Source of the DNA: Pseudoxanthomonas sp. PXM01
GTDB lineage: Bacteria; Pseudomonadota; Gammaproteobacteria; Xanthomonadales; Xanthomonadaceae
Length of the DNA: 64,000 bases
Direction of reading: 5' to 3'
Assembly (NCBI RefSeq): GCF_014851815.1
Contig: NZ_JACVAJ010000003.1
Coordinates: forward strand, 310,001 to 374,000
Below the pieces are notes generated by a model. That model was not told the DNA's origin, searched no databases, and saw only the letters and a list, made by a program, of their open reading frames with translations. Each line of letters begins with the position of its first letter. Position 1 is the first letter of the stretch. Of the stretch, positions 43,945 to 53,157 are shown piece by piece. The position numbers were made by a program, and so were the translations under genes.

Positions 43945-44885
43945 TGCTGTCGCGCGTCGCCGACAACCTCTACTGGTTCAGCCGCTACGTCCGCCGTGCG
44001 GAAAACACCGCGCGGCTGGTTGGCGTGGGCAGCCAGCTGCAGCTCGACATGCCGCGTTCCGTGCGCTTCGCCTGGCGACCGATGATCGACACCGTCGGCG
44101 CGGGCGAATGCTTCGAGCGCTGCTATCCGGAGACGGCCGAGGCGGCCGGCGATGCGGACGTGATCCGCTTCCTGCTGCTGGACGAGCGCAATCCGTCATC
44201 ACTGCGCACGTCGGTGGATTCGGCACGCGAGATCCTGCGCAGCATCCGCGACACCTTGCCGCAGGACGTCTGGGAAGCCATCAACGACCTGCACCTCTAT
44301 ATCGATGCGCAGGGTGAGCGCAGCCTGAGCCGGCGTTACCGCCTGGAGTTCCTGCAGCGCATCGTGGACGGCTGCCTGAAAGTGTCGGGCCTGCTCAGTG
44401 CCAACGTCAGTCGTGACATCGGCTACCAGTTCCTGCGCCTGGGCACCGGCCTGGAGCAGGCCGACATGACCACGCGCATCATGGATGCGGGCGCGTCAGG
44501 ACTGGTCACGCCGCGCAACGAGGACGACCGCGAAGCCTTCCAGAACATGCAGTGGATGAGCGTGCTGCGCTCGCTCGCCGGCTACCAGATGTTCCGCCGG
44601 CACGTGCGCCAGCGCGTCACCGCCGAACTGGCGCTGCGCTTCCTGCTGCAGAACAACGAGTTCCCGCGCAGCGTGCACTTCTGCCTGTCGCGCGTGCAGA
44701 GCGTGCTGCCGACCATGCCACCGCGTCCGGGCGTGGACCGCCACCTCAATCGCCTGATCGGCCTGACCCGCAATGCCGATCCGGCCGTCCTGGCGACGCG
44801 CAATCCTGCGCAGTTCATGGACCAGATCCAGGTGCATCTCGGCGCGCTGCACGACGCGATCGCCGAAGGGTATTTCCACGGTTAG
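43944..44885 (+). CDS. Alpha-E domain protein (COG2307)
   Basis: The 313-residue, largely alpha-helical protein has the family opening MLSRVADNLYWFSRYVRRAENTARL, and the later WMSVLRSLAGYQMFRR and LLQNNEFPRSVHFCLSR blocks. It has no known catalytic motif. It is almost always encoded next to the circularly permuted ATP-grasp gene, here overlapping it by one base, and is thought to work with it in a peptide-synthesis or tagging system. A REP-like hairpin separates it from the convergent Anbu gene. The transglutaminase gene common in such operons is not here. Confidence 0.92.
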   Translation: MLSRVADNLYWFSRYVRRAENTARLVGVGSQLQLDMPRSVRFAWRPMIDTVGAGECFERCYPETAEAAGDADVIRFLLLDERNPSSLRTSVDSAREILRSIRDTLPQDVWEAINDLHLYIDAQGERSLSRRYRLEFLQRIVDGCLKVSGLLSANVSRDIGYQFLRLGTGLEQADMTTRIMDAGASGLVTPRNEDDREAFQNMQWMSVLRSLAGYQMFRRHVRQRVTAELALRFLLQNNEFPRSVHFCLSRVQSVLPTMPPRPGVDRHLNRLIGLTRNADPAVLATRNPAQFMDQIQVHLGALHDAIAEGYFHG

Positions 44886-44915
44886 TGCCAGCGTGGCGGG
44901 ATGTGTACGCTGTTT

Positions 44916-45003
44916 GTGGGAGCGACGTCAGTCGCGATGGCCTGCCGCGACCTTCTTGAAAATCAGGACGATGTCGACCCGTCGCGACTGACGTCGCTCC
45001 CAC
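44916..45003. repeat. REP-like inverted pair, copy 4 (CAG type)
   Basis: Arms GTGGGAGCGACGTCAGTCGC and complement face each other around a roughly 45-base loop, exactly between the convergent alpha-E and Anbu genes. The triplet CAG in one arm is matched by CTG in the other. Confidence 0.87.
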
Positions 45004-45015
45004 CCCGGCCTCTTC

Positions 45016-45849
45016 TTACTGCTGCCCCTGCGCGTCGCCCGGATCCTGCCGCGAAGGCGCGCGGCGCGGCGGCATCACCGGCAGTGGACCGGGCGATTCC
45101 TGTTCGGGGTCCCGCTGCGGTTCCCACGGGAAGCGCGGCAGGCTGTGCACGGCGGCTTCCAGCTTGCGCGACCAGGTGTCGTGGATTTCCGAATACAGCG
45201 GGGTATCCGCCTCCAGCCGCATCTTCTGGCTGATCTTCAGGTCGCCGTTGCGCAGCAGCGCCATGTCCACCGGCATGCCGACGGACAGGTTGGAGCGGAT
45301 GGTGGAGTCCAGCGAGACCAGCGCGCAGCGCGCCGCGTCTTCCAGCGGCGTTTCGGGACGGATGATGCGGTCGAGGATCGGCTTGCCGTACTTGGATTCG
45401 CCGATCTGCAGGTAGGGCGTCTCGGGTGAGGTGGCGATGCAGTTGCCGAGCGGGTAGATCATGTACAGGCCAGGGCGCTCGCCGGCGATCTGGCCGCCGA
45501 GGATCAGCGTGGACTGCACGTTGACGCCGCTCTGCTGCGCCTCGTCGCTCATCTTGACCTGGCTGGCGACCAGCGTGTCGCCGACGTACTCCGCCACTTC
45601 GTACAGGTGCGAGAACGTGCGCAGGCTGTGCTTCGCGTGGGGATCGTCGGCATCGCGCTGCAGGCGCGAGATGGTCAGCTGCGTGGTGGCCAGGTTGCCG
45701 GCCGACATGATGACGAACACGCGGTCGCCCGGCCATTCGAACACGTGCATCTTGCGGTACACGCGCACATCGTCGAACGAGGCGCTGGTGCGGGTATCCG
45801 CGGCGAAGACCAGGCCTTCGTTGACTTCGATGCCGACGCAATAGGTCAT
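45016..45849 (-). CDS. Anbu proteasome-like protease (COG3484)
   Basis: The 277-residue protein matches Anbu, the ancestral proteasome-type Ntn-hydrolase. Starting at the ATG I chose, it reads MTYCVGIEVNEGLVFAADTR. Removal of Met would expose Thr2, the expected nucleophile, as in other Anbu proteins, and the nine extra codons of the longer frame would spoil this. The fold continues through VFVIMSAGNLATTQ (the conserved Gly loop) and ends with a Pro/Arg-rich tail (about residues 230-277). It faces the ATP-grasp/alpha-E pair, its usual partners. Self-assembly into open helices or rings is known for Anbu, and its substrate is not. Confidence 0.9.
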   Translation of the reverse strand: MTYCVGIEVNEGLVFAADTRTSASFDDVRVYRKMHVFEWPGDRVFVIMSAGNLATTQLTISRLQRDADDPHAKHSLRTFSHLYEVAEYVGDTLVASQVKMSDEAQQSGVNVQSTLILGGQIAGERPGLYMIYPLGNCIATSPETPYLQIGESKYGKPILDRIIRPETPLEDAARCALVSLDSTIRSNLSVGMPVDMALLRNGDLKISQKMRLEADTPLYSEIHDTWSRKLEAAVHSLPRFPWEPQRDPEQESPGPLPVMPPRRAPSRQDPGDAQGQQ

Positions 45850-45968
45850 GGCGTGTCCGTTGCTGCTGTGCATCACGATTCTATGCGTGGCCTCCGGGGT
45901 TGGCTAGGGCTGGCGCCGTACTGTGAAACGGCCCGTACAATGGCGTCGTTTCCCGCTTCTGGTGCGAC

Positions 45969-47153
45969 ATGCAGGCCGATCTCCCCCTTCCCGATGACGC
46001 TGCGCAGGCGCACAGCGCCCAGTTGGCTGCGCTGATCCGCGCGGAGATCGCCGCCGAGGGCGGCAGCCTGCCGTTCTCGCGCTTCATGGAGCGCAGCCTG
46101 TATGCGCCGGGACTGGGCTACTACAGCGCCGGCAGCACCAAGTTCGGCGAAGCCGGCGATTTCACCACCGCGCCAGAGCTGGGGCCGCTGTTCGCCAGCT
46201 GCGTGGCGCAGGCGGTCGCGCCGGTGCTGCAACAGCTGGGTCCGGAGGCGGAATTCGTCGAGATCGGTGGCGGCAGCGGCGCCTTCGCCGAGATCATGCT
46301 CAAGCGGCTGCTCGAACTGGATGCGCTGCCCGCGCGCTACGCCATCCTCGAACCCAGCGCGGACCTGCGCGAGCGGCAGCGCGAGCGGCTCGGCCAGCGG
46401 CTGATTCCACCGGTGTTCGATCTGGTGGAGTGGCTGGACGGCCCGCCGTCCGAGGCATGGAACGGCGTGCTGTTCGCCAACGAAGTGATCGACGCCCTGC
46501 CGACGCCCCGCTTCACGCTGCGCGACGGCGAGGTGTTCGAGGAGGGTGTCGTACTGGATGGCGAAGGGCGCTTCGTCCGCGCCGATCGCCCGGCCGATGC
46601 GTTGCTGGCAGCCGCGGTGCGCCACGTCGAACGCTATCTCGAGCAGCCGTTCCCCGATGGCTACCGCTCGGAATTGCTGCCGCAGCTGCCGTACTGGATC
46701 CAGGCGGTGATGGGTGGACTGGACCGCGGGGCCATGCTGTTCGCCGACTATGGCTACACGCGGCGCGAGTACTACCAGCCCGACCGTGACGACGGCACGC
46801 TGCGTGCGTACTACCGCCATCGCGTGCACAACGATCCTTACCTGTGGCCGGGACTGCAGGACATCACCGCCTCGATCGACTTCACCGCATTGGCCGAGGC
46901 CGGGACGCAGGCCGGGTTCGATCTCGCCGGTTACACGACGCAGGCCAACTTCCTTCTCGGCAACGGTCTGCAGGAGCGGTTGAACGAAGCGGAGGCGCGT
47001 GCCGACGAGACCACGCTGCTGCGCCTGCGCAACGAGGCCAAACGGTTGACCCTGCCCAGCGAGATGGGCGAGCGCTTCCAGGTGATGGGTTTCTCCAGCG
47101 AGGTCGAGTTCGGTACGGCCTTCCTGTTCAACGACCTGAGCTGGCGCCTGTGA
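45969..47153 (+). CDS. MidA/NDUFAF7-type SAM-dependent methyltransferase (DUF185)
   Basis: The 394-residue protein belongs to the MidA/NDUFAF7 family, whose mitochondrial member methylates Arg of a complex I subunit. SAM-binding motif VEIGGGSGAFAEIML is intact near residue 96. The family-specific start GLGYYSAGSTKFGEAGDFTTAPE and the VLFANEVIDALP and LRAYYRHRVHNDPYLWPGLQDITASIDF segments are clear. It likely modifies a respiratory complex protein. The stop overlaps the VanZ gene start (GTGA). Confidence 0.9.
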   Translation: MQADLPLPDDAAQAHSAQLAALIRAEIAAEGGSLPFSRFMERSLYAPGLGYYSAGSTKFGEAGDFTTAPELGPLFASCVAQAVAPVLQQLGPEAEFVEIGGGSGAFAEIMLKRLLELDALPARYAILEPSADLRERQRERLGQRLIPPVFDLVEWLDGPPSEAWNGVLFANEVIDALPTPRFTLRDGEVFEEGVVLDGEGRFVRADRPADALLAAAVRHVERYLEQPFPDGYRSELLPQLPYWIQAVMGGLDRGAMLFADYGYTRREYYQPDRDDGTLRAYYRHRVHNDPYLWPGLQDITASIDFTALAEAGTQAGFDLAGYTTQANFLLGNGLQERLNEAEARADETTLLRLRNEAKRLTLPSEMGERFQVMGFSSEVEFGTAFLFNDLSWRL

Positions 47154-47563
47154 GCCGGCTGTTCGAACTGAAGCCGTTCCGGCGGCCGCGCCTGTGGGTG
47201 GGCTTGTGGTGTGCGGCGATCATCGCGGTGATCGTGCTGTCGCTGGTCAACCTGAGCGGCTTGCCGCCTGTCCCGGAGGGCGGGGACAAGGTGGAGCACT
47301 TCCTGGCTTACGCGCTGCTGTCGGCATCGGCCATGCAGCTGTTCGCCAAGCGCCGTGGCTGCGTTGCCGCCGCGGTACTGCTGATCCTGCTCGGCATCGG
47401 GCTGGAGGTCGCGCAGGGCACGCTGACGGCGACGCGCATGGCCGACCCCCGCGATGCACTGGCCAACACGCTCGGTGTGTTGGCCGGTTTCGCGACGGTG
47501 CTGACCCCGGTCAGCCGGTTGCTGCTGGTCATCGACGCTCGCCTGAAGCCAGCGCGGGCCTGA
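47150..47563 (+). CDS. VanZ family membrane protein
   Basis: The 137-residue protein has four membrane helices and the VanZ landmarks: a Lys-His pair in GGDKVEHFLAYALLS, then ILLGIGLEVAQGTLTATRMADPRDALANTLGVLAG. The GTG start overlaps the methyltransferase stop by four bases and gives a short N-terminal segment before the first helix. VanZ-like proteins are often of unknown role, with links to antibiotic resistance and cell-envelope stress in Gram-positives. A terminator follows. Confidence 0.82.
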   Translation: MSRLFELKPFRRPRLWVGLWCAAIIAVIVLSLVNLSGLPPVPEGGDKVEHFLAYALLSASAMQLFAKRRGCVAAAVLLILLGIGLEVAQGTLTATRMADPRDALANTLGVLAGFATVLTPVSRLLLVIDARLKPARA

Positions 47564-47564
47564 G

Positions 47565-47593
47565 AAAAAAGCCGGGACATGCCCGGCTTTTTT
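47565..47593. terminator. Bidirectional terminator between VanZ and hexosaminidase genes
   Basis: AAAAAAGCCGGG-ACAT-GCCCGGCTTTTTT is a near-perfect symmetric hairpin with T tracts on both strands, between convergent genes. Confidence 0.9.
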
Positions 47594-47614
47594 CTTTCCG
47601 ATCTGTCGCCTGTC

Positions 47615-49951
47615 TCAGCGCGGCTGCAGCGTGATGCGGTCCAGCACCCACATCTGCGGGCGCGTATCGCCGGTGAAGCGCACGCACAGGTCCTGCTTGC
47701 CGGTGGTGCCGGCCGGCAGTGCCGCCTCGAGGTCGAGGAAGCCATCGGCATTCGGCGCCGCCGGCAACGCCACCGTCGCCAGCGTGTGGCCCTTGCAGCC
47801 GCCACCCAGGATCTCCAGTTCACCCAGCGGGGATTTCGCCGACTCGAAATTGCGGTTCGGCTCGTCGTGGGCCAACTGGAAGTAGTACGGGATGCGGCCC
47901 GCACGGACCTTGATCGAGGCGATGCCGTCCAGGTCGGCCTGGTTCCACTGCCAGCACGGATAGAAGATCGTCGCGTTGAAGATCGCGCGCTCGCCTTCCA
48001 GCGGGCCATCGTCTTCAAGCCGCAGCAGCAGGCGGCCGGCATCGGGGCACACGCCCATCGCCTCGTCGGTGCGCGACAGCATCGCGGCCGGTGTCAGTTC
48101 GAACGTGGATGCCGGTGCCAGCGCACGGCCATCGGCGAACGCGGCGGCGCGCACGGTGGCCGGCAGTTTCACATCCAGCGGCGTGGCGAACGTCGGCGAA
48201 GCCTGCGTCGGTTCGCTACCGTCGGTGGTGTAGTGCACCGGGTAGTCGAGGGGATTGGACAGCGTGACCTTCGCGGTACCGGCCTTGCGGTCGTCTTCGG
48301 TGGCGATCAGTGGTTCGAACGGCGTCTTCGCATAGCCCAGGCCGATCGCGTCGTAGCGCTTCAGCTGCGTGGGCAGGCGGGCGATGAAGCTGGCGAGGTC
48401 CTTCTTCGCCGCCGGCGTCCAGCCGGTTTCCGCGACCGCGGCGAGACGCGGGAATGCATTGTGCTGCAGGCGGGCGAACGTGCGGGTGTGCTCGGTCCAC
48501 AGGTTGGCCTGGATGCCGAGGATGTGGTGGCGCTGGCTTTCTTCCAGCTCCTCCGGGACCGGCTCGAAGCCGTACACATCCTGCAGCGTGATCAGGGCCG
48601 GACGGCCCGGCGGTTCGTTGGGCGACGCGGTCTGCAGATAGTCGAGGTAGGTCTTGTTGGACGGCGACATCACCACGTCATGGCCCTGGCGCGCGGCCTG
48701 CAGGCCGCCCTCGATACCGCGCCACGACATCACCGTGGCTTCGGGCGGCAGCTTGGCTTCCAGGATCTCGTCCCAGCCGATCAGGCGCTTGCCGTGCGTG
48801 GACAGGTACTTTTCCAGGCGTTCGACCAGATAGCCCTGCAGATCCATCTCGGTCTTCGCACCGACCTGGCGCATGCGCGCCTGTTCGCGCGCGGAGGCTT
48901 CCCACTGGTCCTTGACCGCCTCGTCGCCGCCGACATGCACGTAGGTGCCGGGGAACAGGGTGACCACTTCGCCCAGCACGTTCTCCAGGAAGGTGATGGT
49001 GCCCTCCTCCACATTGACCAGGTTGGGGAACACGCCCCATTCGTTCGACGGCACCAGCGGCGTGTCGATCGAGCCCAGCTCCGGATAGGCGGAAATCGCG
49101 GCCGTCGCGTGGCCCGGCACGTTGATCTCGGGCACCACGGTGATGTGGCGCTCGGCAGCGTACTTCACCACGTCGCGGATCTGGTCCTGCGTGTAGAAGC
49201 CGCAGTAGGGGCGCGGTTCGCCCGTCTTCGGATCCTTGCCGCCGTCGCCGGCGGGAATACGGCAGCCGCCGATCTCGGTGAGCTTCGGGTACTGCTTGAT
49301 CTCGATGCGCCAGCCCTGGTCGTCGGTCAGGTGCCAGTGCAGCGTGTTGAGCTTGTGCAGCGCCATCGCATCGATGATCTTCTTCACGTCATCGACCTGC
49401 TGGAAATGACGCGCGGGATCCAGCATGAAGCCGCGCCAGCCGAAGCGCGGTGCGTCCTCGATGTGCAGGGCAGGCAGCGTGACGCGGCCCTTGTCGCCCT
49501 GGGTGACGAGTTGCCACAGCGTCACCGCGCCGTAGAACAGGCCCCGCTCGTCGTGCGCCTTCACGGTAACGCCGTCGGACGTGACGTCCAGCGTGTAGGC
49601 CTCCGGGTTCTGCTTGTCGGCCGCGGCGGCTTCCAGCACGAAGCGGATCATGCCCTTGCCTTCGTCCTGCGTGGTCGCCAATGCGGGGCCGCCTGCGGAC
49701 TGGAGGTAGGCCGCGAACTGCTGCGCGACACGCGTCGCGGCCTCGCCACTGGCGGACAGGCGCGTGTCCGCGCTGACGCTGAAGGTGCCGTCACCCGTCT
49801 GCAGGTCGGCGGGCGCCGGAATCAGCGACGGTGTGATCGGCGTTGATGCAGCAGCGCCGGCGTCGTCGCCGCTCTTGGGTGTGCAACCGGCCAAGGCCAG
49901 CAGGGCGAAGGCCAGTCCGGCCAGGGCGCGATGGGCGATGGGTCGTTTCAT
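47615..49951 (-). CDS. Beta-N-acetylhexosaminidase, GH20, lipoprotein
   Basis: The 778-residue enzyme removes terminal GlcNAc (or GalNAc) from chito-oligosaccharides and glycans. It has a lipoprotein signal with lipobox LAGC (about residues 1-23), then a GH20b support domain (to about 150). The TIM-barrel catalytic domain includes the HLTDDQGWRIEIKQYP block, the Asp-Glu pair of YVHVGGDEAVKDQW near residue 325, and YCGFYTQDQIRDVV. A C-terminal CHB_HEX_C domain (VHYTTDGSEPTQASPTF) and a further beta domain close it. All key residues are present. Lipid anchoring fits a periplasmic or outer-membrane enzyme feeding the Nag operon. Confidence 0.95.
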   Translation of the reverse strand: MKRPIAHRALAGLAFALLALAGCTPKSGDDAGAAASTPITPSLIPAPADLQTGDGTFSVSADTRLSASGEAATRVAQQFAAYLQSAGGPALATTQDEGKGMIRFVLEAAAADKQNPEAYTLDVTSDGVTVKAHDERGLFYGAVTLWQLVTQGDKGRVTLPALHIEDAPRFGWRGFMLDPARHFQQVDDVKKIIDAMALHKLNTLHWHLTDDQGWRIEIKQYPKLTEIGGCRIPAGDGGKDPKTGEPRPYCGFYTQDQIRDVVKYAAERHITVVPEINVPGHATAAISAYPELGSIDTPLVPSNEWGVFPNLVNVEEGTITFLENVLGEVVTLFPGTYVHVGGDEAVKDQWEASAREQARMRQVGAKTEMDLQGYLVERLEKYLSTHGKRLIGWDEILEAKLPPEATVMSWRGIEGGLQAARQGHDVVMSPSNKTYLDYLQTASPNEPPGRPALITLQDVYGFEPVPEELEESQRHHILGIQANLWTEHTRTFARLQHNAFPRLAAVAETGWTPAAKKDLASFIARLPTQLKRYDAIGLGYAKTPFEPLIATEDDRKAGTAKVTLSNPLDYPVHYTTDGSEPTQASPTFATPLDVKLPATVRAAAFADGRALAPASTFELTPAAMLSRTDEAMGVCPDAGRLLLRLEDDGPLEGERAIFNATIFYPCWQWNQADLDGIASIKVRAGRIPYYFQLAHDEPNRNFESAKSPLGELEILGGGCKGHTLATVALPAAPNADGFLDLEAALPAGTTGKQDLCVRFTGDTRPQMWVLDRITLQPR

Positions 49952-49985
49952 CGGTGTCCTCGATAGCGAAGGGCACAGCGTGCCC

Positions 49986-50017
49986 AAAAAAAGCGGGCCC
50001 GGACAAGTCCAGGCCCG
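49986..50017 (-). terminator. Rho-independent terminator of the first TonB receptor gene
   Basis: Read leftward, CGGGCC...GGCCCG with an inner GGAC/GTCC stem is followed by TTTTTTT, about 35 bp past the stop codon. Confidence 0.85.
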
Positions 50018-50052
50018 TGAGGGAACTTCACGTCGTTACATCGGTGGAGAGA

Positions 50053-52956
50053 TCAGAACTGGAAGCGCAGCGTTGCCATGTAGCGGCGGCCCGTGCGGTA
50101 CAGGCCGCGCACCAGCTTCTCGGTGTTGGCCACGCCCGGCACCTCGGCGTAAGAGCGGTACTCGCTGTCCAGCAGGTTCATGCCGTCCAATCCCAGGCTC
50201 AGGTTGTCGGTGAGCCTGAAGTTCAGATTGGCGTCGAGCGAGTCGTAGTCGTCGGTGACCAGGTAATTGCCGCGGTCGACGTTGGTGTAGTACTTCGAGC
50301 GCCACGAGTAGGTCACGCGGGCGCTGAAGCGGTCGCTCTCGTAGAACGGGCTGAGGTTCAGCTGGTTCTTGGAGTTGTACGGCAGCTGGGCGCCGTTGTC
50401 GGCCTCGGCCTCGGCGTAGGTCCAGTTGGCCAACAGGCCGAAGCCGGGGCCGAAGGTCTGCTGGTACGCGGCCGAGAAGCCCTTGATGGTGGCGCTGCCG
50501 GCATTGTTCGGACGCGAGACGTCGTACTCGGTGACTTCCTGCTCGGCCTGGTTGAAGTGCTGTTCCTTTTGCGTGCTGACCAGGATGTAGTTGTCCACCT
50601 TCTTGTGGAACAGCGTGCCCGCCAGGATGCCGCCTTCGGCGAAGTACCATTCCGCCGAGAAGTCCAGGTTGGTGGACTCGTACGGGTCCAGGTCCGGGTT
50701 GCCGCCGCCGCCCGTGCGGGTCTGGTCGCCCAGCCACAGGTAGGTGGACATGTCGCCGTAGTTGGGGCGCGAGATCACCTTGGACGCCGCGCCGCGCAGC
50801 ACCACGCTGTCGGTCAGGTCATAGACCAGGTTCACGTTCGGCAGCACGTCGTTGTACTTCTTGGACGTGGTGGTCAGCTGGTAGCTGTGGACGAAGTTGT
50901 TGTCGGCGTTGGCGACGCAGCTGGGCTGGCCGATGCACTGCCAGCTGGTGCTGTCAGACTCGGTGCGGACCAGGCGCACGCCGACGTTGCCGCGCAGGCG
51001 GTCGGCGCTGAAATCGGCCTGCACGTAGGCTGCCGTCACATCTTCGGTCACGGTCCAGGTGTTGGCCACGAACGAGGGATCGTAGAAGGTGCTCGGTGCC
51101 GGCATGGTCTGCCACGGGGCCAGCCAGTCGCCACTGAGGATGTAGTCGGCCAGTGCCCAGCCGTCGATCGTGAAGCGGCTGTTGAGGTCGCCGACGTTGC
51201 CGAAACCGCTCAGGTAGTTGCTGGGCAGCGAGCGCGGCGCGAACTGGTCCGCGCTGACGTCGCCATAGCCCTTGATCGACGCCAGCGTCACGCCGGCCAT
51301 CGACTGCCCGGTCTCGTGCTCGCGGCGCTTCACGCCGAACCGCAGCTGGTAGATGGGCGAGTCGAGCAGGATGCCGAAATCGGCCTGGGCGTACTTCTCT
51401 TCGTCGCGGGTCGGCTTGGTGACGATGTTGCCGCCCCAGCCGGGGCGCCAGTTCTCGGCGGTGGCCGGATCGGCGTGCCAGCCGCAGCCCCAGGAGAACT
51501 GATTGCAGGGTTCGCCGCGATCGAAGCTGTAGGCGCTCGGATCGTTGAACGGGCTGCCGGGGTGGGCCGGCGCGAAGTGCCTGGCCACGTCCTGGATGGC
51601 GTCGGTCTGGTAGCCCTGGAAAGTCAGGGTGGGCACCTTGCCGGTCAGGTCGTAGCTGTAGTTGGCCTTGTTGAGGAACTCGCCGAACACCTGGCGGCCG
51701 GTGCCGCCGCTGGCCTTGGAGGTGCCGGCATGGGCCGAGGCGAACCAGCCTTCGTCCTTCCAGGTGAGCTTCACGTCGTAGGAATCGGTGTCGACCGTGG
51801 CCTGGCGGTTGATCAGGTCGTAGACCGTCAGCGCATTGCGGAACGACGCCTGCGTGATCACGCCACCATCGACGGTCAGGCCGGTCATGTTGCCCAGCGA
51901 ATTCCACGTGTTGCCGTTGAAGGCGAACATGGAGTGGCTGATGTTGTCGTAGCCGGCCTTCACGTCCAGTGCGTTGAACTCGATGTCCAGCTTTTCGTGC
52001 GGCTTGAACTGCAGGGACACCGACAGCGTGTCGCGCTCGCGCTGCTGTTCGAAGTAGTGCGCGCTGATCGAGTTCGGCGCCACGGCGTCGGGGTTGGCCA
52101 GCAGCGTGTCGCGGCAGGCACCCACGCAGCTCGGCGGCATGACGACGGGCGAGCCGGTGGACCAGTCATCGCTGGTGCTGGTGATCGAGTTCGGTGCGCC
52201 GTCGCGGCTGTTGATGTAGTGGTCGCCGGTCACGGTGCCGTAGGACTCGATGCCGTCGCGACGGATGCTCTCGTCCGAGCGCTGTGCCGACACCACCACG
52301 CCGAAGGTGCTGGCTTCGTTCTTCCAGCCGAACAAGGCCGAGATCGTCGGGTCACCGCTCTCGATGCGGTCGTTGTAGAGGTAGCCCACCGAACCGGACA
52401 GGGTGGTGCGCTCCAGGTCCAGCGGCTTGCGCGTGGAGATGTTCACCGTGCCGCCGATCGAGCCTTCGTCCAGCCACGCTTCCGGCGACTTGTAGACCTC
52501 GACCTTGCTGACCAGCTGCGGTGCCAGCAGCGAATAGTTGAACGTACGACCCGGCTGGTCGGTGATGAACCAGTCCGCCGAAGCGACCGTCTGGCCATTG
52601 AGCAGCGTGCGGTTCAGCGCCGGATCGGTGCCGAGGATGCTGACCTTTTCGCCCTGGCCGAAGGCCTTGTCGATGGTCACGCCCGGGATGATGGTGATCG
52701 CTTCCGCCACGTTGGTGGCCGGGAACTTGCCCACGTCCTCCGCGGTGACGACGTCGATGATCGCGTCCGCATCGCGCTTGGTGTCGATCGCCTGCTTGAG
52801 GCTTCCGCGGATGCCCACGACGACCACGCGGTCGAGTTCGGACGCCTCTGCGGTGTTCGGTGCAGCAGGTGCTGCCGCTTCCTGTGCCTGCGCATGGGCC
52901 GCGAAGCCCAGGCACGTCACGATGGCGGCGGATAGAACGGTCTTGCGATGCTTCAT
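50053..52956 (-). CDS. TonB-dependent receptor (carbohydrate-type), 967 aa
   Basis: The outer-membrane active transporter has a signal peptide (about residues 1-24, AHAQAQ), a plug domain (about 42-170, VVVVGIRGSLKQAIDTKRDAD, ILGTDPALNRTLLNGQ, GSIGGTVNISTRKPL), and a large barrel ending in the aromatic residue pattern LRFQF for BAM recognition. The plug motif is of the type common in Xanthomonas carbohydrate-scavenging receptors. Its neighbours (GH20 enzyme, GlcNAc operon) suggest uptake of chito-oligosaccharides or related amino-sugar glycans. It has a good GGGAGAGAC site before ATG. A second related receptor lies upstream on the same strand. Confidence 0.92.
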   Translation of the reverse strand: MKHRKTVLSAAIVTCLGFAAHAQAQEAAAPAAPNTAEASELDRVVVVGIRGSLKQAIDTKRDADAIIDVVTAEDVGKFPATNVAEAITIIPGVTIDKAFGQGEKVSILGTDPALNRTLLNGQTVASADWFITDQPGRTFNYSLLAPQLVSKVEVYKSPEAWLDEGSIGGTVNISTRKPLDLERTTLSGSVGYLYNDRIESGDPTISALFGWKNEASTFGVVVSAQRSDESIRRDGIESYGTVTGDHYINSRDGAPNSITSTSDDWSTGSPVVMPPSCVGACRDTLLANPDAVAPNSISAHYFEQQRERDTLSVSLQFKPHEKLDIEFNALDVKAGYDNISHSMFAFNGNTWNSLGNMTGLTVDGGVITQASFRNALTVYDLINRQATVDTDSYDVKLTWKDEGWFASAHAGTSKASGGTGRQVFGEFLNKANYSYDLTGKVPTLTFQGYQTDAIQDVARHFAPAHPGSPFNDPSAYSFDRGEPCNQFSWGCGWHADPATAENWRPGWGGNIVTKPTRDEEKYAQADFGILLDSPIYQLRFGVKRREHETGQSMAGVTLASIKGYGDVSADQFAPRSLPSNYLSGFGNVGDLNSRFTIDGWALADYILSGDWLAPWQTMPAPSTFYDPSFVANTWTVTEDVTAAYVQADFSADRLRGNVGVRLVRTESDSTSWQCIGQPSCVANADNNFVHSYQLTTTSKKYNDVLPNVNLVYDLTDSVVLRGAASKVISRPNYGDMSTYLWLGDQTRTGGGGNPDLDPYESTNLDFSAEWYFAEGGILAGTLFHKKVDNYILVSTQKEQHFNQAEQEVTEYDVSRPNNAGSATIKGFSAAYQQTFGPGFGLLANWTYAEAEADNGAQLPYNSKNQLNLSPFYESDRFSARVTYSWRSKYYTNVDRGNYLVTDDYDSLDANLNFRLTDNLSLGLDGMNLLDSEYRSYAEVPGVANTEKLVRGLYRTGRRYMATLRFQF

Positions 52957-53047
52957 GATGTCTCTCCCATCATTGCGCGAAGAATATGCGGCCCGATCCT
53001 GCGGCCGCCTGCGATGTACCGGGTGGCGTCCCCACGCCCTGCCCGTG

Positions 53048-53065
53048 ATGCGCCTGTTCCGGCGC
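53048..53065 (-). promoter_or_regulatory. 18-bp element upstream of the first TonB receptor
   Basis: Read rightward it is ATGCGCCTGTTCCGGCGC, about 92 bp before the ATG. The same sequence with one change lies upstream of the second receptor. Its ends form an inverted repeat (GCGCC/GGCGC), as expected for an operator. It may instead be a remnant of duplication. Confidence 0.4.
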
Positions 53066-53112
53066 TCCCCTGGTCTTTCTCCCTTGCCGGCGCGGGGGCA
53101 CCGGTAACAACC

Positions 53113-53147
53113 AAAACACGCCGGCAGGCGAGGGGGCCTGCCGGCGC
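53113..53147 (-). terminator. Rho-independent terminator of the second TonB receptor gene
   Basis: Read leftward, CGCCGGCAGGC pairs with GCCTGCCGGCG, an 11-bp stem, then GTGTTTTGG follows. The T tract is weak but present. Confidence 0.7.
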
Positions 53148-53157
53148 TTGACCCGCA

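Noticed and set aside
49843..52935. 1,030-codon rightward open frame opposite the first TonB receptor
   Set aside because: The receptor strand has a signal peptide, plug and barrel signature. The opposite frame is a composition artefact.
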